NCBI GenBank assembly: GCA_013396755.1 | Contig: VWZF01004871.1 | Coordinates: 893,424-957,423 of the forward strand | Origin: Sclerurus mexicanus | Taxonomy: Eukaryota > Chordata > Aves > Passeriformes > Furnariidae | DNA length: 64,000 nucleotides | Direction: 5' to 3' | Part shown: in pieces, positions 26,145-39,400 of the stretch | How the letters are laid out: each line of letters opens with the position of its first letter | Position numbering within the stretch: position 1 is the stretch's first letter | Notes under the pieces: generated by a model | The model's input: the letters and a program-made list of their open reading frames with translations, nothing else | Database searches by the model: none | What the model was told of the DNA's origin: nothing | Program-made: the position numbers and the translations under genes

Positions 26145-29100
26145 GTTGGTATTGGAGGCACTCTTATATGGGAAAAATTCTTCTTCCAAAAATAAATCCT
26201 TCCTGTGCAAGTTAGAGCCTGAGGCTTAGGGTATTAGCAGTCTGGAACCATAACAATACAAACACATGAGAAGCCCAAACAGGGCTGAACAGCATTTGTG
26301 CACTATGCCATCATTGCTTCCCTATTACTAGTTCAATAATTCTTGTGGGATTGCTTCCACAGGTTTTTTTTGCCTGAATATTAACTGCTTAAACAGGAAG
26401 ACTGTGTGCTATCTACTGGCACCTTAACAAGCATGACAAACTTTTTTCTTTCAAGTGTTAAATTTAAAAAAATGTTCTGTGCCTTGAAATATATCAGCAG
26501 TAAACTGATCACTTATATGGTTGAAAATGCTTTTTTGTGTAATTTTCTCAGGCAGGCATTAGCAGTCCATCCCTTGTCCTGCCCAGAATGAACCAGCCAT
26601 GGTTCCAGACTGTCAGTTGCAATGATTCTTCCTCATGAAACACACAGTAAATCATTCCTATGGGCATTTTGACCAATTCAGCTGGACAGTGCTTGAGACT
26701 CCCTCCACTACTGCCTTCTCACAGGTATGGGGTAGCAGTGTAAGCAGTTGTTGTCATCTCAGCTAGTTTCTTCTCATCCTCCCTTGGCTTCAGCACTGAT
26801 TTCAGCTAGGGATGCTAACTGCACACTGATGTGGACCAGGAGCACTCTCAGGTTCGGTTTCATATTCTCAGGCTGTCTCAGACATTTGAGACTACCTGAA
26901 AATGGCCTCTTCTTAAACCCTTATGCTAGTTTCCCCAGCAGCCACCTAGCTAACACCTCCAGGGACTTCCATTGTATTCCAAGGCAGACTGTTATTCCTG
27001 CTCAGTCCTATCTCCTGTCTCAAATCTCTCACCCTCTCTTGTTTCTTTTGTTAGTGTCCTGCAAATTGTCATCTGTCATATGCTTTTGCCAAGGGTCAAG
27101 CTGCAGATAACTATAAAAATAGAGGGAAAAAGCCAAACTATCAGATTTCTGCAATGTCAAAAGGATCAGCCAGTAGGTTGTGTGTAACACTATCATTTTT
27201 CCTTGACATTAAACATTATGAACAGGGATAAATGCCACATTAGTGAATGTTACATCATTTTCTGAATACGCTTCTGCTTAGTTTAAAAAACACTAAAAAA
27301 TAGAGAATTTAAAGGTGACTGCCAAACCAAATATTGAAATTTTAGTCTAGATTTCAGAAGCCCTAAATTGTCAGGGGGAGCTGCATTCTATGTAGCACTG
27401 TCAAAGTTCATCACAGGCAACTAAATACAGCTTAAGAACCCAAGTTCAGGCTCCTAGTTTTTAAAATCCTGGTTTTGTTTTACTGAAAATGAGCAGATAT
27501 GCCAGTGGAGCTTATACTGCTTAATAATGAATATGCAGAGAAGAATTTCTAATCCCATCCTCTGTTGTCACCCTGAACCAGCCAGTCTCTGCTGTAATGT
27601 TCGTACCTAAAGAAGTGAGGAAAATGGGTGAAAATCTCCATTTCCATTTGCCAGTGATAATGAGGATCTCTTTGCTGGGAGAAGTTGGCCTCTGGTTTCC
27701 TCATCTCTTAAAGCTGCTAAGCCCACCAACTGGAGCAGACATGGCACCCTCAGGAAGTGAGCAATTTATGGAATGGATTAGAAAGTTAAAATCCTGCCTA
27801 TATTCTCCCTGTTGTCATGCCATGTGGAACACCACACAGATCAATTTTATACTGGTTTGGGAGCTGTATAAATATCAGGATGACAGTCTTTATCCTGATA
27901 GTCAGACAAGATAGTAAGACGGCTACTGGCAAACATAGTCTTAATTCAGTCCTTTCAGGACAAGAAGAACTTAAAAGAGGATTTTAAAAAAGAAGGTGAA
28001 AGACTTTTGAACTACAACTAAGATATAATTCTGTTTCTACAGGCTGTCTCAGAAAAAGTGAAAGAAAAGGTTGTGATGTTGTGGTAGATAGGATGAAAGA
28101 GATGCAAGCACAGAAAGTTAAGTCTGGATTATGGCACCTTCAGGGTTTAGGAGAGTGAGAACATGAAATGCAATTTGGCATGATTAAAAAGGAGAAAGCA
28201 GTGAAAAGATTCAAAGTGACGTAAAGTACCAAAGAGTGGAGTTATTTTACTGATAAGCCTTTCTTGAATTACAAAATGAGGTTAAAGCATAAAGGGATAT
28301 TTAGTCTGAAGATGATATGAATAAGTGAAAAACTGAAACAGCTCTAGTGTAGCCACAATGATGCCAACAAACATGTTCAATTAGCCATATTCATTCATAC
28401 CTTTATGGTGTAAGAACAAACATATTTGCCCAGAGATGTGCTTCTCCCAAAGTGCTTATCCCACTGAGCCTAGCAGGGCTCCTTCATGCAGGTGATGGTG
28501 GGAATGTGTAAAGAGGCCCTCTGGAAATTCAAAGAAAATGCAAATATCCATCATATCCCAAAGAAACTCTTCTACCCTCCAGATAAGTGTGTCATTTCCT
28601 AGCACTTACATAAAGAAGGGGGAGCAGGGCCAGCTCTTGATTCTTGCTCAAGAAGAAGCTTTGTCTAAACAAATTCACCTGTCCCTGAACGTGCCTATTT
28701 CTCAGAAGTCTAAATAGTTTCATCCACAGTTACACAAGCTAAAAAAATAAGGGTATATCAGCCATCATGTTTCGAGATGTTAAGAAACATCCAGCTTCCC
28801 ACAGTTACCCAGACATTGATTTAAACAAAATTTTAACCCTCTGTCTATTGGATCTCGTTCTAGCAAACACTGCAGACTAAATGGGCTCTGACATGATGCA
28901 GGGTTCTTGTATTTTTATACAGCTGGCTTCTAATCCTGCCCTAGACACTAAATTAACCTTCCTGCCCTTAGCATTTTGGATGGAAAAACTGACTAACGTA
29001 CTGAGGAAAGGTCTACTGTAAATAATACTAGCCCTTAATTTTGTCACTATTTAGTAAATGGTGTTACCAGGAGCCAGCAAACTCACACCAAGTACTATTT

Positions 29101-29598
29101 TACTTACTCAGCAACTGAGAGCATATCAAAGAGCAAAGTGTGCTTGCTAGAGGTGCTTGGGGGATCAAAATGTGCTCTCTCTTTTCCTTAATAACAACTT
29201 AATATCTGAATTTGTAGGAATCCCTATCTCGGTTGCCCTTTGGACATTTGCATATGTATCTCAGATTACATTTCTTGAGTTTCTTAGCAGAAAAAAAAAA
29301 AAGCTTTTAATAAAAGCTTATAATGCTAAGGACTAAGCAATATTTTTTTAGAACCTTAGTTTTCTAATATTTTCTCTATAGCAAAGATTACAGGATTTGT
29401 GTTTTTAGATTTTCATGGGTTTATTTCCCTATATGCTGTTCTAGTATTGATGGGATCCATCACAGTTGCTTTTTATACTTTCCCTTCTCTTTTTTTGTAA
29501 AAGTAAAAGATCTCTGTCTTAGAGTCTGCTGCCTTGTATGTGCTGCCCACTACTTTAATGCTTTTCATTTGTCTCACTGTCCCAGTCTACCCACATTT

Positions 29599-29982
29599 CT
29601 ATTTTACATCATACAGAATGAAGTTTCTGGAGGAAGGCATTGGAGGACGAGTCTCTGAGTCAATACGGCTCTTCAAACTTGTTGACTCTGTTACCAGCAG
29701 ACCTGCACGTCTTCTAGCACATTCTCTGGTGAACACTGTGTTGCAGATACAGTCTGCCCATTCAGCTGGTGAAGGTGATAGTGTCAAGCCCAGATGAACA
29801 GGTTTAAAACTACTAACTTCCCTTCTGGGGGATGTAGCTCCTTTCTTGAGACCTGTCACTGAGGTATATTTTGGCTCAACCTTTCTAGACACCTCCTCTT
29901 CACTGACATTGCTTTCCTCACTGGAGGTATCACGGAGGTTGTATTGCACTGGCAGTATCCCTTGGCACAGTGTCAGTCTGAC
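29599..29982 (-). other. Unassigned open frame (about 127 codons), possibly a fossil coding sequence
   Basis: The minus strand is open from just after a TGA near 29983-29985 to a TAG at 29601-29599. The product would be hydrophilic: an N-terminal Ser/Glu-rich stretch (residues reading DTSSEESNVSEEEV), then Lys/Arg-containing segments (SRKVEPKYTSV, TSPRREVSS) and a C-terminal half with CNTVFTRECARRR. There is no ATG near its beginning and no good splice acceptor in frame, so as it stands it is not a credible gene. I do not recognise the protein. The composition looks more protein-like than neighbouring chance frames, so it may be an old retrocopy or element fragment. It may equally be chance. 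Confidence 0.2.
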
Positions 29983-32904
29983 TCATCTTCCATTTCATTA
30001 CAGGGTCTGAAAACAGCTGCAGCTGTCAGAGGTTTGCAGTTACTTTGAAGCATTATGATAAAACTGTGCTTACTAAATTATTCTGGTAAATGCAGCCTCC
30101 ATGGTATCAGAAAAAAAGTGCAAAAAATTAAGTCTCTTGCAATGCACTGTGGTCACGATACCCCAGACTGGCTCAGCTTTGAGTAATTGCACAGTAATCC
30201 ATAACCACCAAAGAAAAGCTAGCACCCTGTTGCACAGTGAAAAAAATCAAAAACAACTAAGACAGAAAATACAACAGAACTGCAAAATATAATATAACAA
30301 CATAATATAACACATAGTGTAATGCAGACATCTTTACAACTTGATCTTTTGCTACTGAATTTATTTTTCTGTGCAATGGGAGTGTTTCATGAGTATAATA
30401 TTTTTTCCTTTAGCTTATAATTTTTTTCTAAAGAGGACAATAACAGGCAATACTTCTTACTTCAGCATAATCCTTGGAAACCTTAACATCTCCGTTTTAT
30501 GTATGGTGAGTACAATTTTTCATACGAATCAAATTCATAGATATGCACATGCAAACTCTGCAAAGTGCTGAGTCTCTCCACTTATTAAAAAGAGCCCCAT
30601 GCACAATATCAGCACCCAGTGAACATGTAAGCATGAGAATAACTTGGCTTGCAAGAATAGGTCCTCTAAACTAAATACAAGAAATTGCACTGTAGTGGTG
30701 AGTGCACTGTGGGTCCTGCCAAATAATCCTATCCATTAAAGGATACTTACCTGTATTTAAACTGGAGAGTGGTCTCAGATTTAGCTGTGGCAGGCAGGAA
30801 TACGGTATAGGCTTCAAAACTCATACAACAGGAGGTTGGATAGAAATTTGGGGTGGTTTTGCAGGCTGTACAAAGCTCCATGTTACTCTGACTGTTCCTG
30901 TACTATAATCAGTCCTTGAAATCATTTTCTTAAAACTGCAGCCATGACAGGCCAGACTTAATCTCTGAATATCTGGTGGTTCAGCTCTAATTTACTGTTT
31001 CTGCACTGTCCCGAGAACAGTCACAAATCAGTTTCCACTATCCCAGCCAGGAAATGAAAAAAAGCAATAGGTGTACTGTCAGAGCTAGAACATGGATTAT
31101 TCCTGCTTAAGAGAAAACTTTTTTAGCTTGAGTTTTTGTAAATGCACTCTTTAACTGGATTTATCATGCACAATTATTTATGCAATTTCAAACTAAGATA
31201 ATTGTGGTGTCTCAAACACATCTTTCTGTAAAAAGAACTCATCTTTTACAAAATTGTTGAAGGCGTTATAGCAATATAATAAGTCTTTGTTGAAACATAC
31301 AAAGATTCTTATTTAATTCATATGATTTTATACATTTCTCTGCTGAGGAGAATTCTGTTATTCAAGATAAGCCCCAGGTTTCATTTCTGGTGTTCAATGT
31401 CAGCACAGAGACTGGCTCTCACTTTTTTTATAAACAATTTTCTTCAAAACCAAACAGTGTCTCAAGACACCCTCTGCAGTGGGGGAGGCAACAACCTTAG
31501 CATTTTTTGTTGGGGATCATTTTCTCATAAAACAGACAGAGGTCTGAGACAAATGAATACAGCTTTATGCCAATGATCAGAACCAACAGAAGCAATGTAA
31601 ACTGGCTGGTGCCAAGAGGTAAGAATGTATGGAAAATCATCCTAGCAGTGTGAAAGGGGAGGTGGAACAAGAAATTAAAACCTAGTTTGATTTTTTTTTT
31701 AATTTTGCCAGCATTTCAGTTTGCCCAGAATGAAGTTGGAGGCTCAGAGCAATTCTGTTTTCTCCCAGTGTATTATATGCAGGCAGCCAGTTGACATTTA
31801 TGTTGTTTCGGGGTAATATATCACAAGGAGAACAAGCAGCAGTTGCTGTTCCTGATGATGTCAAGATGTTGGCACGATGGAAGTTTTCATGCTATCCCTG
31901 GAATTGCAAGGCAGGAGACACTTGCTGTCTGGGCAGCCGCAGGCAAGGGCTACTTTGCACAGTGGTCACTGTGCTCTTGGAAATCAGAAAGGATATATCC
32001 AAAGTCAGATAAAACAGAAGTGGGTTCAAATTTTTGCAACAGCCCTTGGATTTCCTGCATGCTGTTTCAAAGATGTTTTTAGTATGTATTCATCTCTTTA
32101 TTCCCCACTGATGACTACGGCCAGAGCGCTGGAGAAAGGGCAGCTATTTACCTGCTAGAAACTAGAACATACTGTGCCAAAACCATAGGATTTCTATTTT
32201 GTGGGAGGTTTCATGATCATTGAAGCTTTGTCAATTATCTAAACTATAACTAGACACTTCTCCAGCTGTCAGATTAGGGGTAAATATCTGCACAGAGAAA
32301 TGAGAAGCCTTTACCACACAACTAGGGCAGTGGGGTCCATGGATTCAGATAGCAGCCTTCAGTAGGGTCAGCACAGAGCTGGGGAGGAGGAGACAGGCAG
32401 TGTCTGGCTCTGTCCCCTCACCACTATCTACCATTCAGAGTGGCTAAGCTAGCATGAGAAAGCAGATTAGTAACAGATTACTTGCCCTCTTCTCTGTAGC
32501 TCTTGGAAGCAAGGATGATGCAAGAAGGATCCTCCTGCTCAGACCACCAGCTCACTCCTGTCCCAGCCCAGCTTATCTACCACCTGTTCCTCAGATCTGT
32601 GCTGAAAGTTACAGTCTAGTCCAGCAACATCAAAAAAAGAGGAAGAGAGAAAAAAAGATGGAAACTCTGTAGAGGAGGACAGCACAGCACTGATGCAACA
32701 GGATAACAGCAACAAGACATTTAGAATTCATCAGTTCTTAATTCTTACATGGGTGCAATAACGAAAAAAAAAGAAGCCTAGTCTATTGTTGAAGAGGTAG
32801 TAGCATACAATTATTGTAGCAACACTGACACTTCTGCACATGCTCAGAAGAAAACTTAAGCTTCTGTAAATGTCAAAAGTTGGAAAAGAGACTAAGTGAA
32901 AGAA

Positions 32905-33130
32905 CAGAATTGCGATCCTTAAAAAGACTAGAGAGAGAACTGGATAACTCTAGATCTGGCAGCCTGACTTCAGTTCCAGGTAGAATATTAGCAAAATCTG
33001 AGAGGAGCATCTATTTTTACTTGGATAGAACAGGCAAATCTATTGGCTTAAAGCCAAATGGGATTTGTGAATGAGACAATGCCAAAGAAATCTGATAGCC
33101 TTTTTTAATATGGTATCTGAGTGGGTGGGT
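32905..33130 (+). mobile_element. Ancient CR1-type LINE reverse-transcriptase relic
   Basis: The plus strand preserves two blocks of a CR1-family reverse transcriptase at about the right spacing. Around 32922-32990 the translation reads KRLERELDNSRSGSLTSVPG, corresponding to the KK(G)..RE(D)(P)GNYRPVSLTSVPGKI region of CR1 pol. About 90 bases on, 33057-33115 corresponds to the GF.K..SC.TNLIAFF region (GGATTTGTGAATGAG, then TGCCAAAGAAATCTGATAGCC). Frames are disrupted by a TGA and substitutions, so it is a dead fragment. It covers the interior of the pol ORF rather than the usual 3' end and is far more diverged than the CR1 copies at 43-47 kb, suggesting an old insertion. A related L3/CR1-like family is also possible. 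Confidence 0.66.
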
Positions 33131-33407
33131 TTTTATAAAAACTACGTGTGCCATATGGAAACAGTTTAAATAATGCCTGGATAAGAATTCAATAAAGTAA
33201 TCAACAAGCATTTACATACATGTTGTGTCCTTACATAAAGTCCTTGTGCTTTTTAAAGGGTATCTTTTTACCCAGGTATTTTCTTCACAACAAGGAAAAA
33301 TGTATTTTGATCAACATAATTCAGAAAATAAACATGGTAAAAGACAGCAAACTTTCCTGCTTGGCATTTCTATCTCTGTTTTTCTTTTCCTCTCTCTTTC
33401 ACCTGTA

Positions 33408-33425
33408 CTCTCTCTCTCTCTCTCT
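33408..33425 (+). repeat. (CT)n microsatellite
   Basis: An uninterrupted CT run of about 18 bases sits within a wider pyrimidine-rich tract (about 33365-33450). It has no evident link to a gene. Confidence 0.9.
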
Positions 33426-36400
33426 ATTTCTCGTTTTTCCTCTCATACACACCTTGCATATAAACACATGCCTTCATACCTAGTGGTTTGTTTGAGATAC
33501 TGACCACAGGCTGCTGGGATGAGCTACACTGAAAGAGCACACTTAAAAGAATGTAAAAGAAAGAGAAACTCAATATTCAGTGTCTCAAGAGATGGAATCA
33601 GTGCTTAATTTACTAATTAATTATACCCATGGGTTACTATGCTCACACCAAACTTTTATTGCAATAAACCCATGGCATTACTGAAGTGACTCCAAAGTGC
33701 ATCAGAGCAGACCACTCCACTTCACTATGTATGGGATGGTGGAAAGCATTTCTTGGTAAAATTGGGCATTATGTATATGCCCCTACATGAGCCTGGACAG
33801 AGCTGCGGCAAGTTTGGTTTCCTTTTCCTTGTGCACAGAGTTTGAATTCAAAATGATTAACAGACATGGTTCTTCTTGGGTGGGATCAAAAGGAATTCTT
33901 CTTGCTTTCTATAAGCTAATAAAGCAATGGAATGGCATGGTAATGTCTCCTCTTTTTTCATGTTGGAAGATATTAAAACCACTCTGATTTTTTCTTGTAG
34001 TTCTAGGGGAGATCACATTAGAAACTGCACGCCAGGAAAATTCAATTGAAAAGGAATGTTCTGGCCTCAGCTGCTGCCACAGCTCAACCATGGGCTGGCT
34101 AATTTCGCTTCCCCAGTCAAAGACAGTGTTATCTATTTGCTGTTGTACAGACTCATGCCTCACACAAAGCAAGGCAGCAGGCCACTGGGAGGTTGCCATT
34201 CTCTCTGCTGTGCTCTGCTTTGCTCTCCCCCTCCTAGCAATGCAAGACAATTACACGTGCATTTGATCAAGATCCAGTAAATTTCAATAAGACTTCCTGA
34301 ATGACTGAGCTTCTTGTATCTCTACAGTTTCTCTGACATAACCTATTTGTTTTAATAATTTTGCAGAGGTAAGTTATGAGAGCTGCATATATTTCTCTAG
34401 GATTTCTGGATACCTCAAATGGCTGGATGGATGCGACCCGGGCAAAATTTCAGCACAGCAATGCTGGTGTTCTAGTGCATGTAGTCACGTGTCCATTAGC
34501 ATACACAGCAGATGCAGAGAGAAAGGTTATGGGAATTCTAGAAAACCTCTTGAAATGTCATCATTGCTTTTGAATTTGCGTGTAGAAATCTAATACATAG
34601 AGACTGCCTAATTAGGCATAATTCTAAGGCATAAGCCTAAGTGCTGCCTATCAATTTCTTTGCCCTTTATGATCCACGGGGGGGGAAAAAAAGAAAGAGA
34701 GAATTCAAAGGATAAAGTTCTAAAATTGTCAGTGTCTGGCACAGACAATTTAATCCCTACTAGTGCTGCAAAATTTATGCAGTCACTTCTGTGAGCACTG
34801 TGTAGAGCTGCAGAAAGCCCTAAGAATGATTCTTCTTGGAAGCATGTTCACTCGGGCTGCTTCAACCACCAGTTTTACTTCCTTGAGGACAATCATTTGC
34901 CAAAGCAGCTTTAATGATTCTCATGGGAATGAGTATGTTGTCTAGAGCAACTGTTTGCAGGGTAGTTCTCTCTGTCTTGTATTTAACGCAGAACCACACT
35001 GTGAGTAGCTGTCACAGCTGTAACATATGCAACAGTACTTGGAAGGAAATTTCATGCTCTCTGCACTGTAGTGAACATACAATTACCTTCTTTGCTTAGC
35101 AGTTACAGAGCAGGATTGATGACAGTCAAAACTGAGAGCAACAGTTCAGGCTAGATGATGAGGTCAGCACTGAATAATACCCTGTGGATGGAGATTTGTT
35201 GCAGAAATTGGGAGTAAAGCCAAAGCAATAGTAAGCTGGTAAAAAATGTGAAGCTTTTCCCACTCCTAGAAAATCTTGCAAACACTTGAATAAGAACACA
35301 TTGTGAACCACACAGGTGCGCTGCATTTCCTCTCTCTGCTAAGGCTCACTTAATAATTTCTGAGCAGCAGAACTGTTCATTCACAGCACATAGTCACTCA
35401 GAGACACCAATGATGGAAATTGAATTCTCAAAATTAAGTAGGATCACGTTGCTTTCTTAGCTTCAGCCTAGTGATGCCTTTCCAAATGACTGTGTCTTCA
35501 TCCCCAGCTAATTCCCAACTCTGTCTAAGCAGTTAGAGCCCTGCTAGATTTAACAAAGCCTCCACTCACATGTATTGCACAGCTAAATAGAGCAGGGCCT
35601 TGGCATATTTTGAGGACTGAAGCAACATTACCCAAATATTCTTTCCTCCACTCTATGATCTGACAAGTTAGTGTCAAAGCTAACACTCAGAAACTATACT
35701 TGTATAGTTATGCCCTTACATACAGCCCAAATAAATATCCCTAAGTACATATGTTGCATGTATATTACTCAAATAAATCAAAGGGTATTTAGACGTAAAG
35801 AGAAGCACCACTAAGTTTCTAATGGTCTCCTCAGAATTTTATTTCAATTTCCCTTGGCTGGATTTAATTTAAGTAAATAAGCTGCACTAGTAATTTGTTT
35901 CCTTGTTTTCATGTTTCGATACTGTTCCTCTTGTATCTACAGGTTTCAATGGTTACTGACAGCTCCTATCCTGCAATTATTAATATTACCTATTACCCTA
36001 TAAATGATTTGCAATAGGAAATGCTATAACATAAAATCGTGAAAAAATAGGGGCAGAACAAATCTCAAAAGACTGTTTTGTGCAGACCCTATCCAAAGGC
36101 AAAATCACCTACCGTAGTATGGTTCCTGTTTTTTTCCTAACCTGACCACAAACACCTCCAGGGCTGAAGGATGTGTACCCTCTCTGGAGATGTACTATAT
36201 TGCTTTATTGCATTCACACTCCCAAAATTTTTCCTAACAACTGAGTTGAATCTTGCTTGCTAGCACACCTGGTACTGTAGTGGCAAGTGCTGAATATTAA
36301 GTGGTAGAAGTAATGTTTTCACGGAAAACTTACAGAGGAACTATGAGAGAAAGTAACACACTCTTTATCTCAGCATTTGTAAAATTACATTTACATAATT

Positions 36401-39400
36401 TTTATATCTGGAGAAAAGACCTTAAACTTTCATGACGACTACTTTTTCTAAAGTTTATCACTGGTGATATTTAATGATGAGGTTGTAACAATCTCATGTC
36501 ACATAAGGAAATTAAAAAGTTTTTTTTTATTTGTTTAGGAACCATCATCTGTTTTATTCCTGCAGGATTTTCAATAGTTACTGTTATTACAGATGAGACC
36601 TTGTTGCTCGTAATAACACCAAATGTTATTTTGGGCATCCCTTCACATAATACTTTTGTAAGAAAGAGCTATGCCAGATTACCAGTGGGATGTGATTTGA
36701 TATGAGTAACTTATCAAGAACTGACATCAGTGTTTCTATTTTCATTGCTGAAAAATTTCTGTACAAAGCTATAAAACATTCATGTCTAGCAAGAGGAAAC
36801 AGATGAGGTATACCTTACACACAGATATGCGGTGCAGTTACTGGAAAAGTGAAAAGCTGATATGCTAGCATTGCTAGCACACTGAACATGGAGTTGCCCT
36901 GGATCAAAGGCATGCTAAAACTTTCTCTAGGTCCATCCAATGTCAAACCCATGCCATAGGAGACTGGTAGACGGTGAGAGTAGAAACTTTTGGAAGGACT
37001 GCAGAGAGAGCATTATCAAGTGCTGGGTGATGGGAACATGGGACTGAAAAGGGCCAAAGCATGGGAGACAACCAGAGAAGAGGGAAAAGGAGTGAAGGAA
37101 AGGCATTAAGAAAAATGTTAACAGTACACTGAGCTAGACACACATTAGCCTAAGGGTCCTTACCGAAACACCATATACTTAAGTTCATGGATACAGTTAG
37201 AACATTATCACAATTGCCTTATACCAAAAGGGGAATCTTTCCTGTCTATAGATATTTGTGTCAGCAAACCTCTGAAATAAAGCTTTAGCAAAATTAAGCA
37301 GCATTGTTTGCATCTTATCTGTCCTACATACTGGAAATGCAATAAAACCAAGGTCCCTGGACAACGGCTTCTAATGGAGTTCTCAGCTCCCTAGAAGCAG
37401 GAGTTGTCAATTAACCAGCATCTCAAATCTTCTCATAAAGAGGAAAGCAGAGCCAATCTTCTGTCTGTGTGAGTAAACTCATCTTTTAAAGCTAAAACTT
37501 AAATTGCATATGGAGAGCATGAAAGGAATATTAATAGCTCTACTGTGATCTAATTTATGCTCTTTATTTGCAGCAGCAACTCATTCTGATGATCAAATGG
37601 TCATTAACCTTTAAAAAATGAAGCTTTAACCAAAAGGGTTTAAAGGGGTTTAGTGTTGAATTTTGCCAAAGTGTAATCTGAAGTCTTACATTTTTGCTCC
37701 CATCTTCAGCATGCCAAAGCTTGAATCAAAAAGCTAGCACTCATTATCTTGGCTGTGGGTCAAGATCAACTGAAGTCACATGCAGGATAAAGTGACGAAG
37801 GTGACATTGTTTCTACCTGGCTCAGACAAAATGGTGATGATGTCTGCAGCAACCTGTGAAGGACTTAAGCTCATAAGTTTGTGACAAAGACTCTGATTCC
37901 AGTTTTTCCACGTCTAAATACTCTCTTTAATATCCAGAGCAAGAGAGTGTCAGACGACACTGGATGTAAATCCATCACTGACCTGGGACATACAGTGCTG
38001 AGCTCTTTGATCATATGATTGACAACTGGCAAGAGTCTGCATTGTTTCTCTGTTACCTAGTGAGTATATTTGCAAGGTATTAGGAGCATGACATGTGTCG
38101 GTACAGGGCAGGAGAGAAAAAGGGTGAAAAACAAGTAGCAATAAATATTGCCATCCGAGGGTGCTTCATGGCAACATTAAGCTGAAGAGAGAACCAAATG
38201 CAAATACCAACTTTTAATGCCTCTCACTCTTGTGGAGTACAAGGGAGGTGGGTCTGAATACAGACTTCACAATGTGCTTGTCCCTAAATGGAGCAGACAA
38301 GCTACACCGCCTTTTGGAATTTGAAATGTCGATTTTGTGACTCCTAGGCCAGACTAGTCATAACAAGATAATTAATTAACTGGGAGTATTCAGATCATGA
38401 TCAAAGCAGTATATGAAGCCTTTGCATGCCGCTTTATGAAATGCTCTGATGAAACACTTGTAACCCCTCTGGGATTGGGACAGAACTTGAACCCTTCTGC
38501 AATGCTGCAGATACCAAATATCACCAAATAAGAGGTGCCCCCGAGAGGCAGGCTATCCTCACCATCAGCCACTGCCAGCCTTTCTTGCACCTTTTCGCAA
38601 GATCTTGGTGTGGTCCATTGCTGGAAACTAGAAACTGAAGCAGCCCAGCATTGATTTCTGCAATACCTGTCATGATAGCTGATTGCAACATGAAAAGGCA
38701 GCCACAGCTGCCAACACACTAAAAAAAAAAAGTACTCCTGCCCCCTAAATTGCAGGCACTGACCCCACCAGGCTGCCCTGGGAGTCCTGACAGTTCTTCT
38801 GGGAATATCAATGTCCTTCCTCTCTCACAATCCTGCAGCCACCACATGGCAGCTCAAGGTGGGGATGACTTCACCTTTACAGTTGATGCGTGAAGCATAG
38901 CAGGATACTTACCACCCCAGGTGTTTTTTCACTAAATATGCCCTGGACTATTATTTTGGTGCCCACAAAAGACTTAATTAACTGGAGAAACTCCCACATG
39001 TATTCTAACTTTTAGTGTCTGAACAGAAATCATTAGGAGGCATTTTGGGGTTCAGCTCACCCTGTCCCCAACACAGTGTGTCTCAGCAGTGTTCAGCCCT
39101 CTAAACCTCAGAGACACCTTCCTACCTCTGGCAAATTGGGATGGGGTGAGCCCTGTTGCTACAGAGGTGGGTGACTGGACTCACCCTGGGATGATGCAGG
39201 CCCTAGGGAAACAGAAAGTAAAACTGAATTTCCCAATGGAACATTAAATCACTGAATAAGGAAATAAATACGAAAACACAAACTTTATTCAGATATTTTG
39301 TCTACAGGATAATAGGAGTGCACATGTTATGTATGTATGTGGTTCCCTATTCATTAAGAAGATCCCTTCTATCCTGCATTTGAGTAAAATTATTTCCAAC

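Noticed and set aside
26748..27110. 120-codon plus-strand frame rich in Ser, Leu and Pro
   Set aside because: Composition reflects pyrimidine-rich DNA; no start context, domain or homology recognised.
29534..29797. 87-codon plus-strand frame opposite the unexplained minus-strand frame
   Set aside because: Begins in T-rich sequence with a non-ATG start and has no recognisable product; likely the shadow of the opposite strand.
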